Source: a virus
DNA length: 24,933 bases
Virus record (IMG/VR): IMGVR_UViG_3300021085_000202
Location: 1 to 24,933 of that record
Direction: 5' to 3' (one strand)
Shown here: in pieces, positions 10,501-17,500 of the stretch
Position numbering within the stretch: position 1 is the stretch's first letter
Layout of the letters: each line of letters starts with the position of its first letter
The notes under the pieces: model-generated
Told to the model about the DNA's origin: nothing
Seen by the model: the letters and a program-made list of their open reading frames with translations, nothing else
Database searches by the model: none
Program-made: the position numbers and the translations under genes

Positions 10501-13500
10501 CCTATAAATATTCTACCTCCTCTTACCGCAAGATAACTACTCATATGTGGTTTTGCAGCATCATACTGAGTGGTGTTAATAGTTGCTATGTGAGAGTAAT
10601 CTTCAGTACTAAACACTTCAACTATTGCACCTTGACTATCATTATAATTATCACCAGCTGGAGCTGCATGATATCTAGTTACCGCCAAGTGATTCAGAGT
10701 TCTATCGATAGCCATTTGACCACCAAACTTTCTTTGAGAGACACCAGGCGCAGTAATAGTCTGTACTACAGTATTAGTTGATAGATCAACAACATAGACA
10801 GCTCCATCGGGTACCATGCTATTAGAAGCAGCACCATAGAAAAAATCACTGATAAATGCTTTATTTCCTTGTACCAATATTTTTCGAAGTTTATGACCTT
10901 CGTTTGAATTAGCATTAGTTGCGGATCCAGGCAACGCAATAGTCGCATCCAGATTACCAGTAGCGATATCATAAATGTACATCTGATTTATGTAAGCGGT
11001 TAAGAACTTAGTTCCATAAATCGCATGAGCAACATTATAGTTACCAGAAGTAACGGGGAAACTATTGACTAAAGAACCATCACTTAAGTTATGAATATAA
11101 GCTGTGTCCGTTGAAGCTTTAATCCAAGCGGCATAAGTTTCATCCATAACCATAGTTGGATCGTCATCACCGACATTAACATCCCAAACTTTATTTAAGT
11201 CTTTATCAAGAACCTGTATAGTTTTTGTCTGAATGCCTGAGACTTTACCTTGAGCATAAATGGAAAAATGCGTAGAATCATTAGTTCTCATTCTAGTTGC
11301 ATCTGCACCATACTGACTACCGATCATATTATCGGTTATAGTAAGTCCTAGTGTACCAGCACTGAATGTTCCATTAGCACTCCAGTCAGAACTAGTTACT
11401 GTATTAGTACCGAATCCAGTTGTTAAATCAACAGGTTGGATAGCAGTATCAGCAAGAGCACCTTGAGCAGAAGTTGCAACGGCACTAGCGTCTGCCTTAG
11501 TAGCAAGAGCAGCAGTAGTTGCGGCATCATCTGCCTTAGTTGCAAGACTAGTGGTAACAGTAGATGCGAAGTTTGCGTCATCACCTAGAGCAGCAGCTAA
11601 CTCGTTAAGGGTATCCAATGCCGCAGGAGCAGCATCTACAACATTAGCAACTTCAGCAGTAATTGCTGAGTTCATTTCCGAAGTAGTTGAGTAACCAGAA
11701 AGATCTACAGTAACGTTATCGATCGCAGTATTCATTTCCGCTGTAGTTGAGTAACCAGAAAGATCAACGTCAGCACTAGAAACAGCAGAATCAACGTATG
11801 CTTTAGTTGCCGCATCTGTACCACTCGTTGGCGTTCCAAGATTAGAAATCTTGTTTGTGGCCATGTCAACATTTGCTTGCATCTCAATATCAGTTGAACC
11901 TGAAGAGGTACTAATACCAGAGACCTGATTTTGAAGTATAGCAATTGCTTGGTTGTTAATAGTTTCCGCAGAAGTCGCACGAGTTGTTTCGGCAGTTAAG
12001 TCAACTTGACTTGCCTTATCAGCAAGACTAGTAGTAACAGTTGAAGCAAAGTTTGCATCATCACCAAGAGCAGCTGCTAGTTCATTCAACGTATCCAATG
12101 CGGCAGGAGCAGCATCTACAACATTAGCGACTTCAGCAGTAATTGCAGAGTTCATTTCTGTAGTAGTTGAGTAACCAGATAGATCAACACTAACATTAGA
12201 GATTGCAGTATTCATTTCTGTGGTAGTTGAGTATCCAGAAAGATCAACGTCAGCGTTAGCAATAGCAGTATTCATTTCCGCAGTAGTTGAGTATCCAGAA
12301 AGATCAACACCAGAAACACCAGAGTCAGTATACGCTTGTGCTTGCGATAAAGTTGCGGCTAATTCAGCAGTAGTTGCATATGGAGATAAATCCGTACCTT
12401 CTAATAATAGTTTACCACTAGTAAGTGCAAGACCAGCAATGTAATCACTTTCAGTTGTAGTAACACTACCATCGTCTTGTACATAGTACGTTGACCCGAC
12501 TGAAAGACCAGTCAAGACGGTAGTAGAACTATTCTTAATAGCGACTTGTACATTTTCACCATCTGCTTGAGTACTTGTTGCGATACCGATCCACTGAGCA
12601 GTATTACTTACAGGCGTCATTCTAGAGACGTGTGCTTTGACCTCGTTGCCATAGACACGACTTCCAGAATTATTTCTTAAAAATACACTATGACCATTTA
12701 ATTCTGGGCCGTCAAAAACAACAAAAGAGGTAGAGCTACCATTGGAAGTGTCAGAATAAGTGTGAGCCCCTCCGCGCCATTCTTCGGTTACTGTCCAAGA
12801 GCCCGAAGAATCAATACTGCCGAGAACATAACCCCATCCATTATCACTGTTGTATTGTCGTCCGTACATAAATGTAACGGTGTCACTTAATGAAGATGTT
12901 GCTACGGCTATAGAATTATAACTCTGGTTTCCGGTATCATTAATCAATTTTGAAATGAAAGACTTTTCAACTAAATCTCCACTAGAGTCAAATTCGAGCA
13001 CCATTGCTCTTATGTAAGTATTTGAACTCCAAGATTTCATCGGCACAACAATATTGCCCGAGTATGCCGAATATGAAATCCAACCACCAGTTATTCCACC
13101 ATTATCACCTATGCTCGTGTCGATGTGATAATTACCAGAAGTTCTACTAGTGTAGTCATATTGTTTAGCGTCTCCAAAACTCAATTGTTCATTAGATACG
13201 TCTACTTTTATAGCAGTAATTTGTTTGCCGTTATGCAGCATAAACATCCAGTCTTGACCGTCTATTGTTAAGACTGTAGTTCTTTCTGGCAGACTATAAT
13301 AGCTTTGATTTGTTCCAAGGCCAAGGAAATAATTTTCAAAATCAGACTGATTGCTTGCAGCTGAATATAAGGTGTATTCAGTACCGATTATTAATTCACC
13401 ATTATAAACTGAAATTTTTGTTCCCATTACGTTACTATTGTTTTCATCACCCGGGCCAACTCCATTCTGTCTATAGAATAGATGTAGTTCACCATCAACT

Positions 13501-14504
13501 ACAGCATGCTGTAGTTGGTTTGTATAAGACCTGTTAAAAGTAGTGAAGCCTACTTTAGATATAGAAGAACCATTATTATAAAAAAGTACAATTCTTTCTC
13601 GTTCAGCATTAACAAGAACATAGTATGCTGTGCCTGGTATTACAGCCATAATAGCTTTTTTACTAACAGCTTCTCCCAGCATATAGGCCCAATTATTAGA
13701 TCCAGTCGCAGCATCAGAATTAAAAGAGTAATGTACAGTAGTTTCTAGTGACATTGGATCAGGGGTTACAGCAGAAATTTTTATCTTTTCTTGTCCATAG
13801 TTACTACTCTTTTCACTGGCCATTACAATTAATTGATTATTCACAGTATCCCAATCCATGAACATGGCTCTTTTATCAATATTCGTACCTAAACTAGTAT
13901 AGGTTTCATTCATGTCGGGTATATTAGATGATATCTGTGTAACCTTTCCAGTAGATGTTAAAGCAACCGCGCTTCCACTAGTAACAGTACCAAACGCTTC
14001 ATAGGTTTGAGTACCAATTGTATTTTCTAAAGCGGTTAAGTCTGCTTGTGTAGCAGCATTGTCAGCTTTAGTACCCTGTGCGGCAGTCGCAAAAGATGTG
14101 ATCGCAGCTGTCGCGGCAGTTCCTAGACCAAGATTTGATCTAGCAGCAGCGGCATCGGCAACGTCACTTAAGTTGTTTGCAGCGTTTAATTTTGTGTTTA
14201 GTGCGTTCGTCATTGACGTTGCGAAATCCGCATCATCTCCGAGTGCCGCAGCTAATTCGTTTAATGTGTCTAAGGTCGCTGGTGCGGAGTCTGCAAGAGC
14301 AGAGACAGCAGTAGTGACAGCACTATCAATTGAACCTTGGTCAACACCCTGTGCGACAGTAGCGTCAATCATGGCTTGAACGGCAGTTTGATACGATGCT
14401 TCGTTTAGTACGCCATCAGCACCAACAATGTTGATACCATTAACGAAAACTTCACCAGCAACGTCTAAACCGTTCTGTATTCTAAATTTCTTTTCTGAAC
14501 TCAT
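4581..14504 (-). CDS. Giant modular tail fiber/adhesin with five predicted beta-propeller blocks
   Basis: A 3307-aa virion fiber-type protein, probably for host attachment. The N-terminus KKFRIQNGLDV and C-terminus KLDGQQSSHFR...YDINGNIVN are typical ends of marine T4-like structural fibers. Seven copies of a spacer centred on LDTLNELAAALGDDANFAS lie near residues 80, 805, 965, 1480, 2035, 2535 and 3220, with STTAEMNTAI repeats and ATKAYVDS linkers, as in trimeric fibers. Between them are five long beta blocks, at about 171-618, 1015-1391, 1531-1951, 2091-2461 and 2588-3028. The third and fourth carry repeated FG-GAP-like units (FGKTVVWSESGDRLFVAA; DRFGSNMIITNDYVIVAA; GQVFVYD). The second is YVTN/WD-like (VYVVDLSTNTVVQTI). 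The first ends in a short domain (GLSVGSTYYVQDDGS) common in fibers. The AGGAAA site 6 nt before the ATG fits. By position it replaces T4 genes 9-wac. The propeller fold is inferred from sequence pattern only. Confidence 0.85.
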   Translation of the reverse strand: MSSEKKFRIQNGLDVAGEVFVNGINIVGADGVLNEASYQTAVQAMIDATVAQGVDQGSIDSAVTTAVSALADSAPATLDTLNELAAALGDDADFATSMTNALNTKLNAANNLSDVADAAAARSNLGLGTAATAAITSFATAAQGTKADNAATQADLTALENTIGTQTYEAFGTVTSGSAVALTSTGKVTQISSNIPDMNETYTSLGTNIDKRAMFMDWDTVNNQLIVMASEKSSNYGQEKIKISAVTPDPMSLETTVHYSFNSDAATGSNNWAYMLGEAVSKKAIMAVIPGTAYYVLVNAERERIVLFYNNGSSISKVGFTTFNRSYTNQLQHAVVDGELHLFYRQNGVGPGDENNSNVMGTKISVYNGELIIGTEYTLYSAASNQSDFENYFLGLGTNQSYYSLPERTTVLTIDGQDWMFMLHNGKQITAIKVDVSNEQLSFGDAKQYDYTSRTSGNYHIDTSIGDNGGITGGWISYSAYSGNIVVPMKSWSSNTYIRAMVLEFDSSGDLVEKSFISKLINDTGNQSYNSIAVATSSLSDTVTFMYGRQYNSDNGWGYVLGSIDSSGSWTVTEEWRGGAHTYSDTSNGSSTSFVVFDGPELNGHSVFLRNNSGSRVYGNEVKAHVSRMTPVSNTAQWIGIATSTQADGENVQVAIKNSSTTVLTGLSVGSTYYVQDDGSVTTTESDYIAGLALTSGKLLLEGTDLSPYATTAELAATLSQAQAYTDSGVSGVDLSGYSTTAEMNTAIANADVDLSGYSTTTEMNTAISNVSVDLSGYSTTTEMNSAITAEVANVVDAAPAALDTLNELAAALGDDANFASTVTTSLADKASQVDLTAETTRATSAETINNQAIAILQNQVSGISTSSGSTDIEMQANVDMATNKISNLGTPTSGTDAATKAYVDSAVSSADVDLSGYSTTAEMNTAIDNVTVDLSGYSTTSEMNSAITAEVANVVDAAPAALDTLNELAAALGDDANFASTVTTSLATKADDAATTAALATKADASAVATSAQGALADTAIQPVDLTTGFGTNTVTSSDWSANGTFSAGTLGLTITDNMIGSQYGADATRMRTNDSTHFSIYAQGKVSGIQTKTIQVLDKDLNKVWDVNVGDDDPTMVMDETYAAWIKASTDTAYIHNLSDGSLVNSFPVTSGNYNVAHAIYGTKFLTAYINQMYIYDIATGNLDATIALPGSATNANSNEGHKLRKILVQGNKAFISDFFYGAASNSMVPDGAVYVVDLSTNTVVQTITAPGVSQRKFGGQMAIDRTLNHLAVTRYHAAPAGDNYNDSQGAIVEVFSTEDYSHIATINTTQYDAAKPHMSSYLAVRGGRIFIGADNSVQSKTIKAYNISDGQQSGTFACFENGNVEVIIVGDTLITYSQKRFFSSVAQTGTTTTSFVVDDSLFATKAYVDSGVAGVDLSGYSTTSEMNTAISAIPSTDLTPYSTSTEMTSAIATAKTEAQTYADQVVASTVDAAPAALDTLNELAAALGDDANFASTVTSSIATKADDAATTAALATKSDQTDLDTLESLIKGQDVVGTSILISAPYAEHSDGTQRAGQTYLYNAADTSSPVLTIESADPREWMAQGSNDKPYSTTINQYGFVAIGDHNYTGGGRVSIFNPDGSLLQNLLPSSPNSSLNENFGKTVVWSESGDRLFVAAKNEDSNAASGDKVEGAIYAYTVNYSNDNQNLNFSSPTKLSPSRNFNALGGNQWFGENNSSIVSVGRKLYVGFVSYDGSTQNQGRVYIYNIDDLNASPTEIATQSNTHGNSFGSSVAANSTHWAAVAYSGASGTPEVIHIFNSSNNQLIGTIQKPNIETNDNWIQYIEMTDSHIISIGAGLSGSDNNGMYVWPLSSISSQPTYVARYGSSSDGFNVHAKSVSAKGNIILLGYHEFNDGNVNGQLHIYDVNDLSTPQKVLNQPFSTINESRFGMSASIGYTMTSPAAALETVATEITPAINELRSEISALSGTDTSLTDSISANASAIAAETAARTAAIAAIPSTDLSDYSTTAEMNTAITAEVANVVDAAPAALDTLNELAAALGDDANFASTVTTSLASKADDAATTAALATKADGAATTTALATKADVTTVTAIEDFLNGNVSDVTPEAVPLTKISPISSGSSHSDRFGSNMIITNDYVIVAADNYGSDQHGQVFVYDKNNTESVPSVIEMQNESSLINTQYGPSFGENMVWSENTKTLACSWSTSVSSSNTGGIQFFDVTDRNNISMKHQYLGSTDDKLKVRANTDGKFIATSKTNVSGSQLLLWDENSLSASPTVFVSPTGVSWGKRVVAGEGRMYVFEQATSTWYEYDVATLTLQSTITNSGNSYYGVIGGGKFISWSPNTIANVYEFGSNVRTAIDLGGNPSNALHATSSHLYIGSIKSDQYGALGTDEGVLKVYDLSDLNATPVTISTAQSFYGYFGGITADDETLYITEYDGSGSSSPKGINRWDVSSLAGGFSLQSDLESLVSVETSAREIAIAAETSARETAITSAISTASADATSKADQAEVDAKAYADQVVAATVDAAPAALDTLNELAAALGDDANFASTVTTSLASKADDAATTTALDGKATTAQGAKADTAVQPEDFWSLADGSTTTYTVDWSATDYQPDSGKQTQSFYKRDDIDDIRDAVDVRTSPNGNVVAVFNNWVGSGIPSNTDISYTVRVYNASGVEIREYDMGSIVRQSNNDLYGALSIGEKLVSAEITDTHVFIAYSYSSNGAGYKVYSIDDLDTAIGGHRSHSKLFTVDYNTITAGGNQNGVYAFIRSVGNDKLIVTNQSNYGSRGEFGATNWVTQEEISLPWLPVVNPQYISCDVHSASGWVYVAGRMQSDPNIRGYNFDTGATHVIPYSTFGHWLKGPNPGTQGDVSSKTVSVGSKYIVIVDSNSNAGHDYPDSYGDNPALVYEVGTDNLVATIPRPSSVMRWGASPTQTVTATNGDAVIIPGSNVGDYNNKKAYIFDMASSDKTVATNSWDLEQGVSSGNKSYTYIDVSDNHEILVAEHKGVWKSDGPTVAINTPSVDASTIASKVYVDNVVAATDGRTAGISVDSDSNIALSVGIEMGQNNIKDVNDVYANRGFIDTIESNDLKVQTGTVDFEGSIVNFGSSTIIGSGFGTATKAEVDAHLNKSTANTGEFVKWNGTDYEWTELLSGRLATDQLQVASGGSISITGPGGTFDFQDGIVILSGSDVRVDTPTDVGQAANKGYVDGVVAATVDAAPAALDTLNELAAALGDDANFASTITNSLATKANTADVATAAQGAKADSALQPGDAVSLTVDNSEKLDGQQSSHFRIDIYDINGNIVN
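8362..8455. repeat. 94-bp exact direct repeat, copy A
   Basis: This stretch is base-for-base identical to 12055-12148, about 3.7 kb away in the same gene. It encodes the LDTLNELAAALGDDA spacer and the following N-V-V/AEVAN segment. Other spacer copies encode almost the same peptide with many synonymous differences, so the identity is not forced by the protein sequence. Confidence 0.95.
12055..12148. repeat. 94-bp exact direct repeat, copy B
   Basis: Partner of 8362-8455. The two copies bracket the second and third propeller blocks of the giant fiber. Recombination between them would remove about 3.7 kb in frame (3693 bp, a multiple of three), deleting both propellers. Confidence 0.95.
12151..12305. 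repeat. 60-bp tandem repeats (20-aa DLSGYSTTxEMNTAI units)
   Basis: Units starting at 12151, 12211 and 12271 repeat with a period of exactly 60 bp and encode a 20-residue motif, DLSGYSTT-x-EMNTAI plus a variable 4-5 residues. Two further units start at 11671 and 11731, exactly 480 bp away, so the spacer plus tandem block has been duplicated as a whole. Confidence 0.85.
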
Positions 14505-14515
14505 TTTTAATTTCC

Positions 14516-14574
14516 TTTAATTTTTATGCAAGGTCAGGGGAGCATTGCACCCCCCTGAATTTAATTTTTATGCA
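14516..14574. repeat. 15-bp direct repeats flanking an intergenic hairpin
   Basis: TTTAATTTTTATGCA occurs at 14516-14530 and again at 14560-14574, with the GC-rich hairpin between. The repeat sits in the only noncoding space between the two largest genes. Its function is not recognisable; on the minus strand it reads TGCATAAAAATTAAA, which only loosely resembles a late promoter. Confidence 0.8.
14534..14558 (-). terminator. Hairpin between the 1538-aa and 3307-aa genes
   Basis: TCAGGGG pairs perfectly with CCCCTGA around an 11-nt loop, in the 87-nt gap after the coiled-coil gene. There is no T-run after the stem, so factor-independent termination would be weak. It could instead be a processing or stability element. 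It is flanked by a 15-bp direct repeat (14516-14530 and 14560-14574). Confidence 0.45.
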
Positions 14575-14591
14575 TAACAATGAATTGATTA

Positions 14592-17500
14592 TTATGCATC
14601 GATGTACGTAGCAACGACTGTTACCTTAGTACTCTCAGCATTAGCAGTGTAAGTCAATTCAATGTCGCCAGTACCCGAATTAACACGTACATCTGTATCA
14701 CCCAAAGTAGTGGAACCTGTGAAGATTACACCATACTCAGTGATGAAGGCAGAAGTACCGTTATGGACTACTAGACATTCACGTGTTTCGAACTCTTGTC
14801 CGTCTGGAGACTCAATAGATACCAAGTACTTAGCGGATCTGTGATTCGCTTTAGGGAATGAAGAAACCACAGCTTCGACAGTACCGACAGTTCGTTGTGC
14901 ACCCTGTTCACCGACTTTAATGTCTGCGGTGAATGATGAAGTAGAAACTGAACCATCAAGAACACCTTGTACAGCACCGACAGAGTGAGAGATGATAACT
15001 GCCTGAGCACCATTAGGAATCGGAGCAGTAAATACAATCTCTTGTGCAACCGAATCAAAGTTATAGTGTGTGCCTGGATCCTGAATAACACCACCAACGA
15101 ATACTAGAGCGTCTGCAATATTTACATAGAATGTAATTGCGAAGTTAGTCTGTACTCCATCACCATTCATAACTTGACGATTAGGTTGTACGAATTGAAG
15201 ATCATTCGGGTGGATAAAGTCCCAACCGGATTCATCAGACTTAACTTGCATTAAGTACTCAGCTTTACCGACATAAGTAGTTTCTGATATATCATCCAAC
15301 TCAAGTAGAGTACCAGCAGTATCAATAGCGATAACACCAGTAGTATTATCGTAAGAAACTCTTCCGTTACCTTTAGTATCAACCGCACTAATAGATTCTC
15401 TTGAACGAGCTTCAGTAAAGTATCTGTTAGATGCATTCGGATCTTCTACAAGATCACTCGTGTCAAACTGCGAGATGTGTTGTGCAGCAAGACCAGCGTC
15501 CATTTGACCCTTGTTAACAGCGTCAGAAGCGACAGTACCATCAGCTACAGCAGCAACCTTGTTTGAACCCATGTTCAATACACCAGACATAGTGTCGCCA
15601 GACTTGGCAACCTTTTGATCGATGTTTGACTGAAGAGTCGTGTCCGCAGAAGATCGTGCGGATGCTTCAGCAGATACAGCAGCTGCTCTATCAGTGATCT
15701 CTTGTGCAAGACCAGAAGCGTTAGTTGCGATGTCAGTTTGGTTAGAAGAGATAAGTGAAGTTAGATCACTATCTGCGTCACCAAATGCGGTAACAATCTC
15801 TGTCAATGAATCCAAAGCAGCGGGATCAGTGTTAGAAACGATGAAGTCTACTCGTGCGTTTACAGCTGCTTCAGCAGTCTGTGCACGTGTCGCTTCGTCA
15901 GAGATAGAAGTAGCGTTAGTTGCAATATTTGCAGCATTTGCTTGTTCAGCTGAAGTAGCACGACCAACTTCCGCAGTAATCTGTGATTGCAGACTTGCGT
16001 CACCTGAAGTTCTAGAAGAGATTTCTGAGTTCAAGTTATTAGTTAGTGTATTATCCGCAGCGATACGTGCAGTTTCTTCTGCCTTAAGTGCAACGTCTAA
16101 CTTGGTAGACTCGTCCTTAAGTGATACCGCAGTATCTAAGAAGTTAGAACCTGAACGTGATAGGTAAGCACCATCAGTAGCAACACCGACAGAAGTTTGA
16201 GTTAGAGTCATTTCTGATTCTAAAGTAGTTGCTCTAGTGTCTAATGCGTTATCAGCATTCGCTCTTGTTGTAGCTTCAGCGGTGATTTGACCTTCAAGTA
16301 GATCGTCAGCAGCTTCTCTTGTTGAAGCTTCAGTAGCAACGATTCCGTCAGAATAAGTCTTAGCGGCCGCTTCAGCATTATCTGCTTTAGTCGTCGCATC
16401 TGAAGATGCAGAGTTTAATACAACGGCATCGGCAGTTGCGAAATCACTACGGATTGAAGTATCAGCAGCAGCAAAATCGCCACGAATCGAAGTTTCTTCA
16501 GCTTGTGCACGGGCAGTCTCCGTAGAAATGGCAGTTGCGTTAGTTACAATAGAAGATTCGGCAGTAGTCATTCGACCAGCTACCGCATTTGTATCTGTAT
16601 GCAATTCGTTTACCGCACCAGCGAGATCATTCGCAACTGTGTCAAGTGAAGTACCTTCACCAACAAATGCTTCTAGATCATCGATTTCACTTTCAGCAGC
16701 ATCCATCTCTGTCTCTAGAGTAGTAGCGCGTGCTTCGACAGCATCCATTTCAGATTCTAGTGTAGTAGCGCGTGCTTCTACAGCATCCATTTCTGTGTTC
16801 AGAGTTGAGATAGAAGATTCGTTTGTGGTCAATCGTGAAGAGTTATTATCGATAACAACTTGCATATCACTGTCAGCATTCTCATATGCGCCAATGATTT
16901 CAACTAATGTATCTAATGTTTCCGGAGCAGCATTTACTAAGAAGTCTACTCGACCTTCGACGATGTCTAAATCTGTTTGAATTGCAGCATCAGCGGCAAT
17001 ACGTGCAGAAGTCTCATCAGCGACGGCAGTAGTAAGAACACCTTCAGCTGCGATAGCACGAGCAACTTCAGAGTTGATGCTTGCAGCATTAGTTGCAATG
17101 CTACCAGTGTTTGTATCAACGTCAGTTCTTAGACCAGCTTCTACACCAGTTGCACGTGTAACTTCCTGTGCAAGTGAAGCATCAGTGGCAGAGTCAGCTG
17201 CGATTCTTGCAGTTTGTTCTGCGAGAAGATCAGCGTCATGTTGAGTATCAGCAGCCGCACGAGTGACAGCTTCTGCATCAATGTTACCTTGGAGAGTAGC
17301 ATCAGCAGAAACACGAGCAGTAGTCTCGGTAGCGATGTCTGAAGTATTTGCATCGATATCTGTCTCAGCAGTATCCATACGACCTTCTAGGTTAGTAGCG
17401 CGTAGAGATAGTGCGTCATCACCAGAAACTCGTAATGCAGTTTCAGCAGCAACAATAGTGTCTGCATGAGTTTCCGCAGTAGTTTTTGCAGTTGCAATAC

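Noticed and set aside
11640-12310. CRISPR-like regularly spaced repeats
   Set aside because: The 60-bp period is in frame, the whole unit is coding and similar rather than repeat plus unique spacer, and there are no cas genes.
4581-14504. Diversity-generating retroelement acting on the fiber
   Set aside because: No reverse transcriptase, no template/variable repeat pair with adenine-specific mismatches, and the differences between repeats are mainly synonymous.
15640-16980. Long plus-strand frames (15640-16167, 16528-16980) opposite the coiled-coil gene
   Set aside because: The strand opposite low-complexity Ala/Thr/Ser/Glu repeats is open by composition. The products are low-complexity and no promoter or start signal precedes them.
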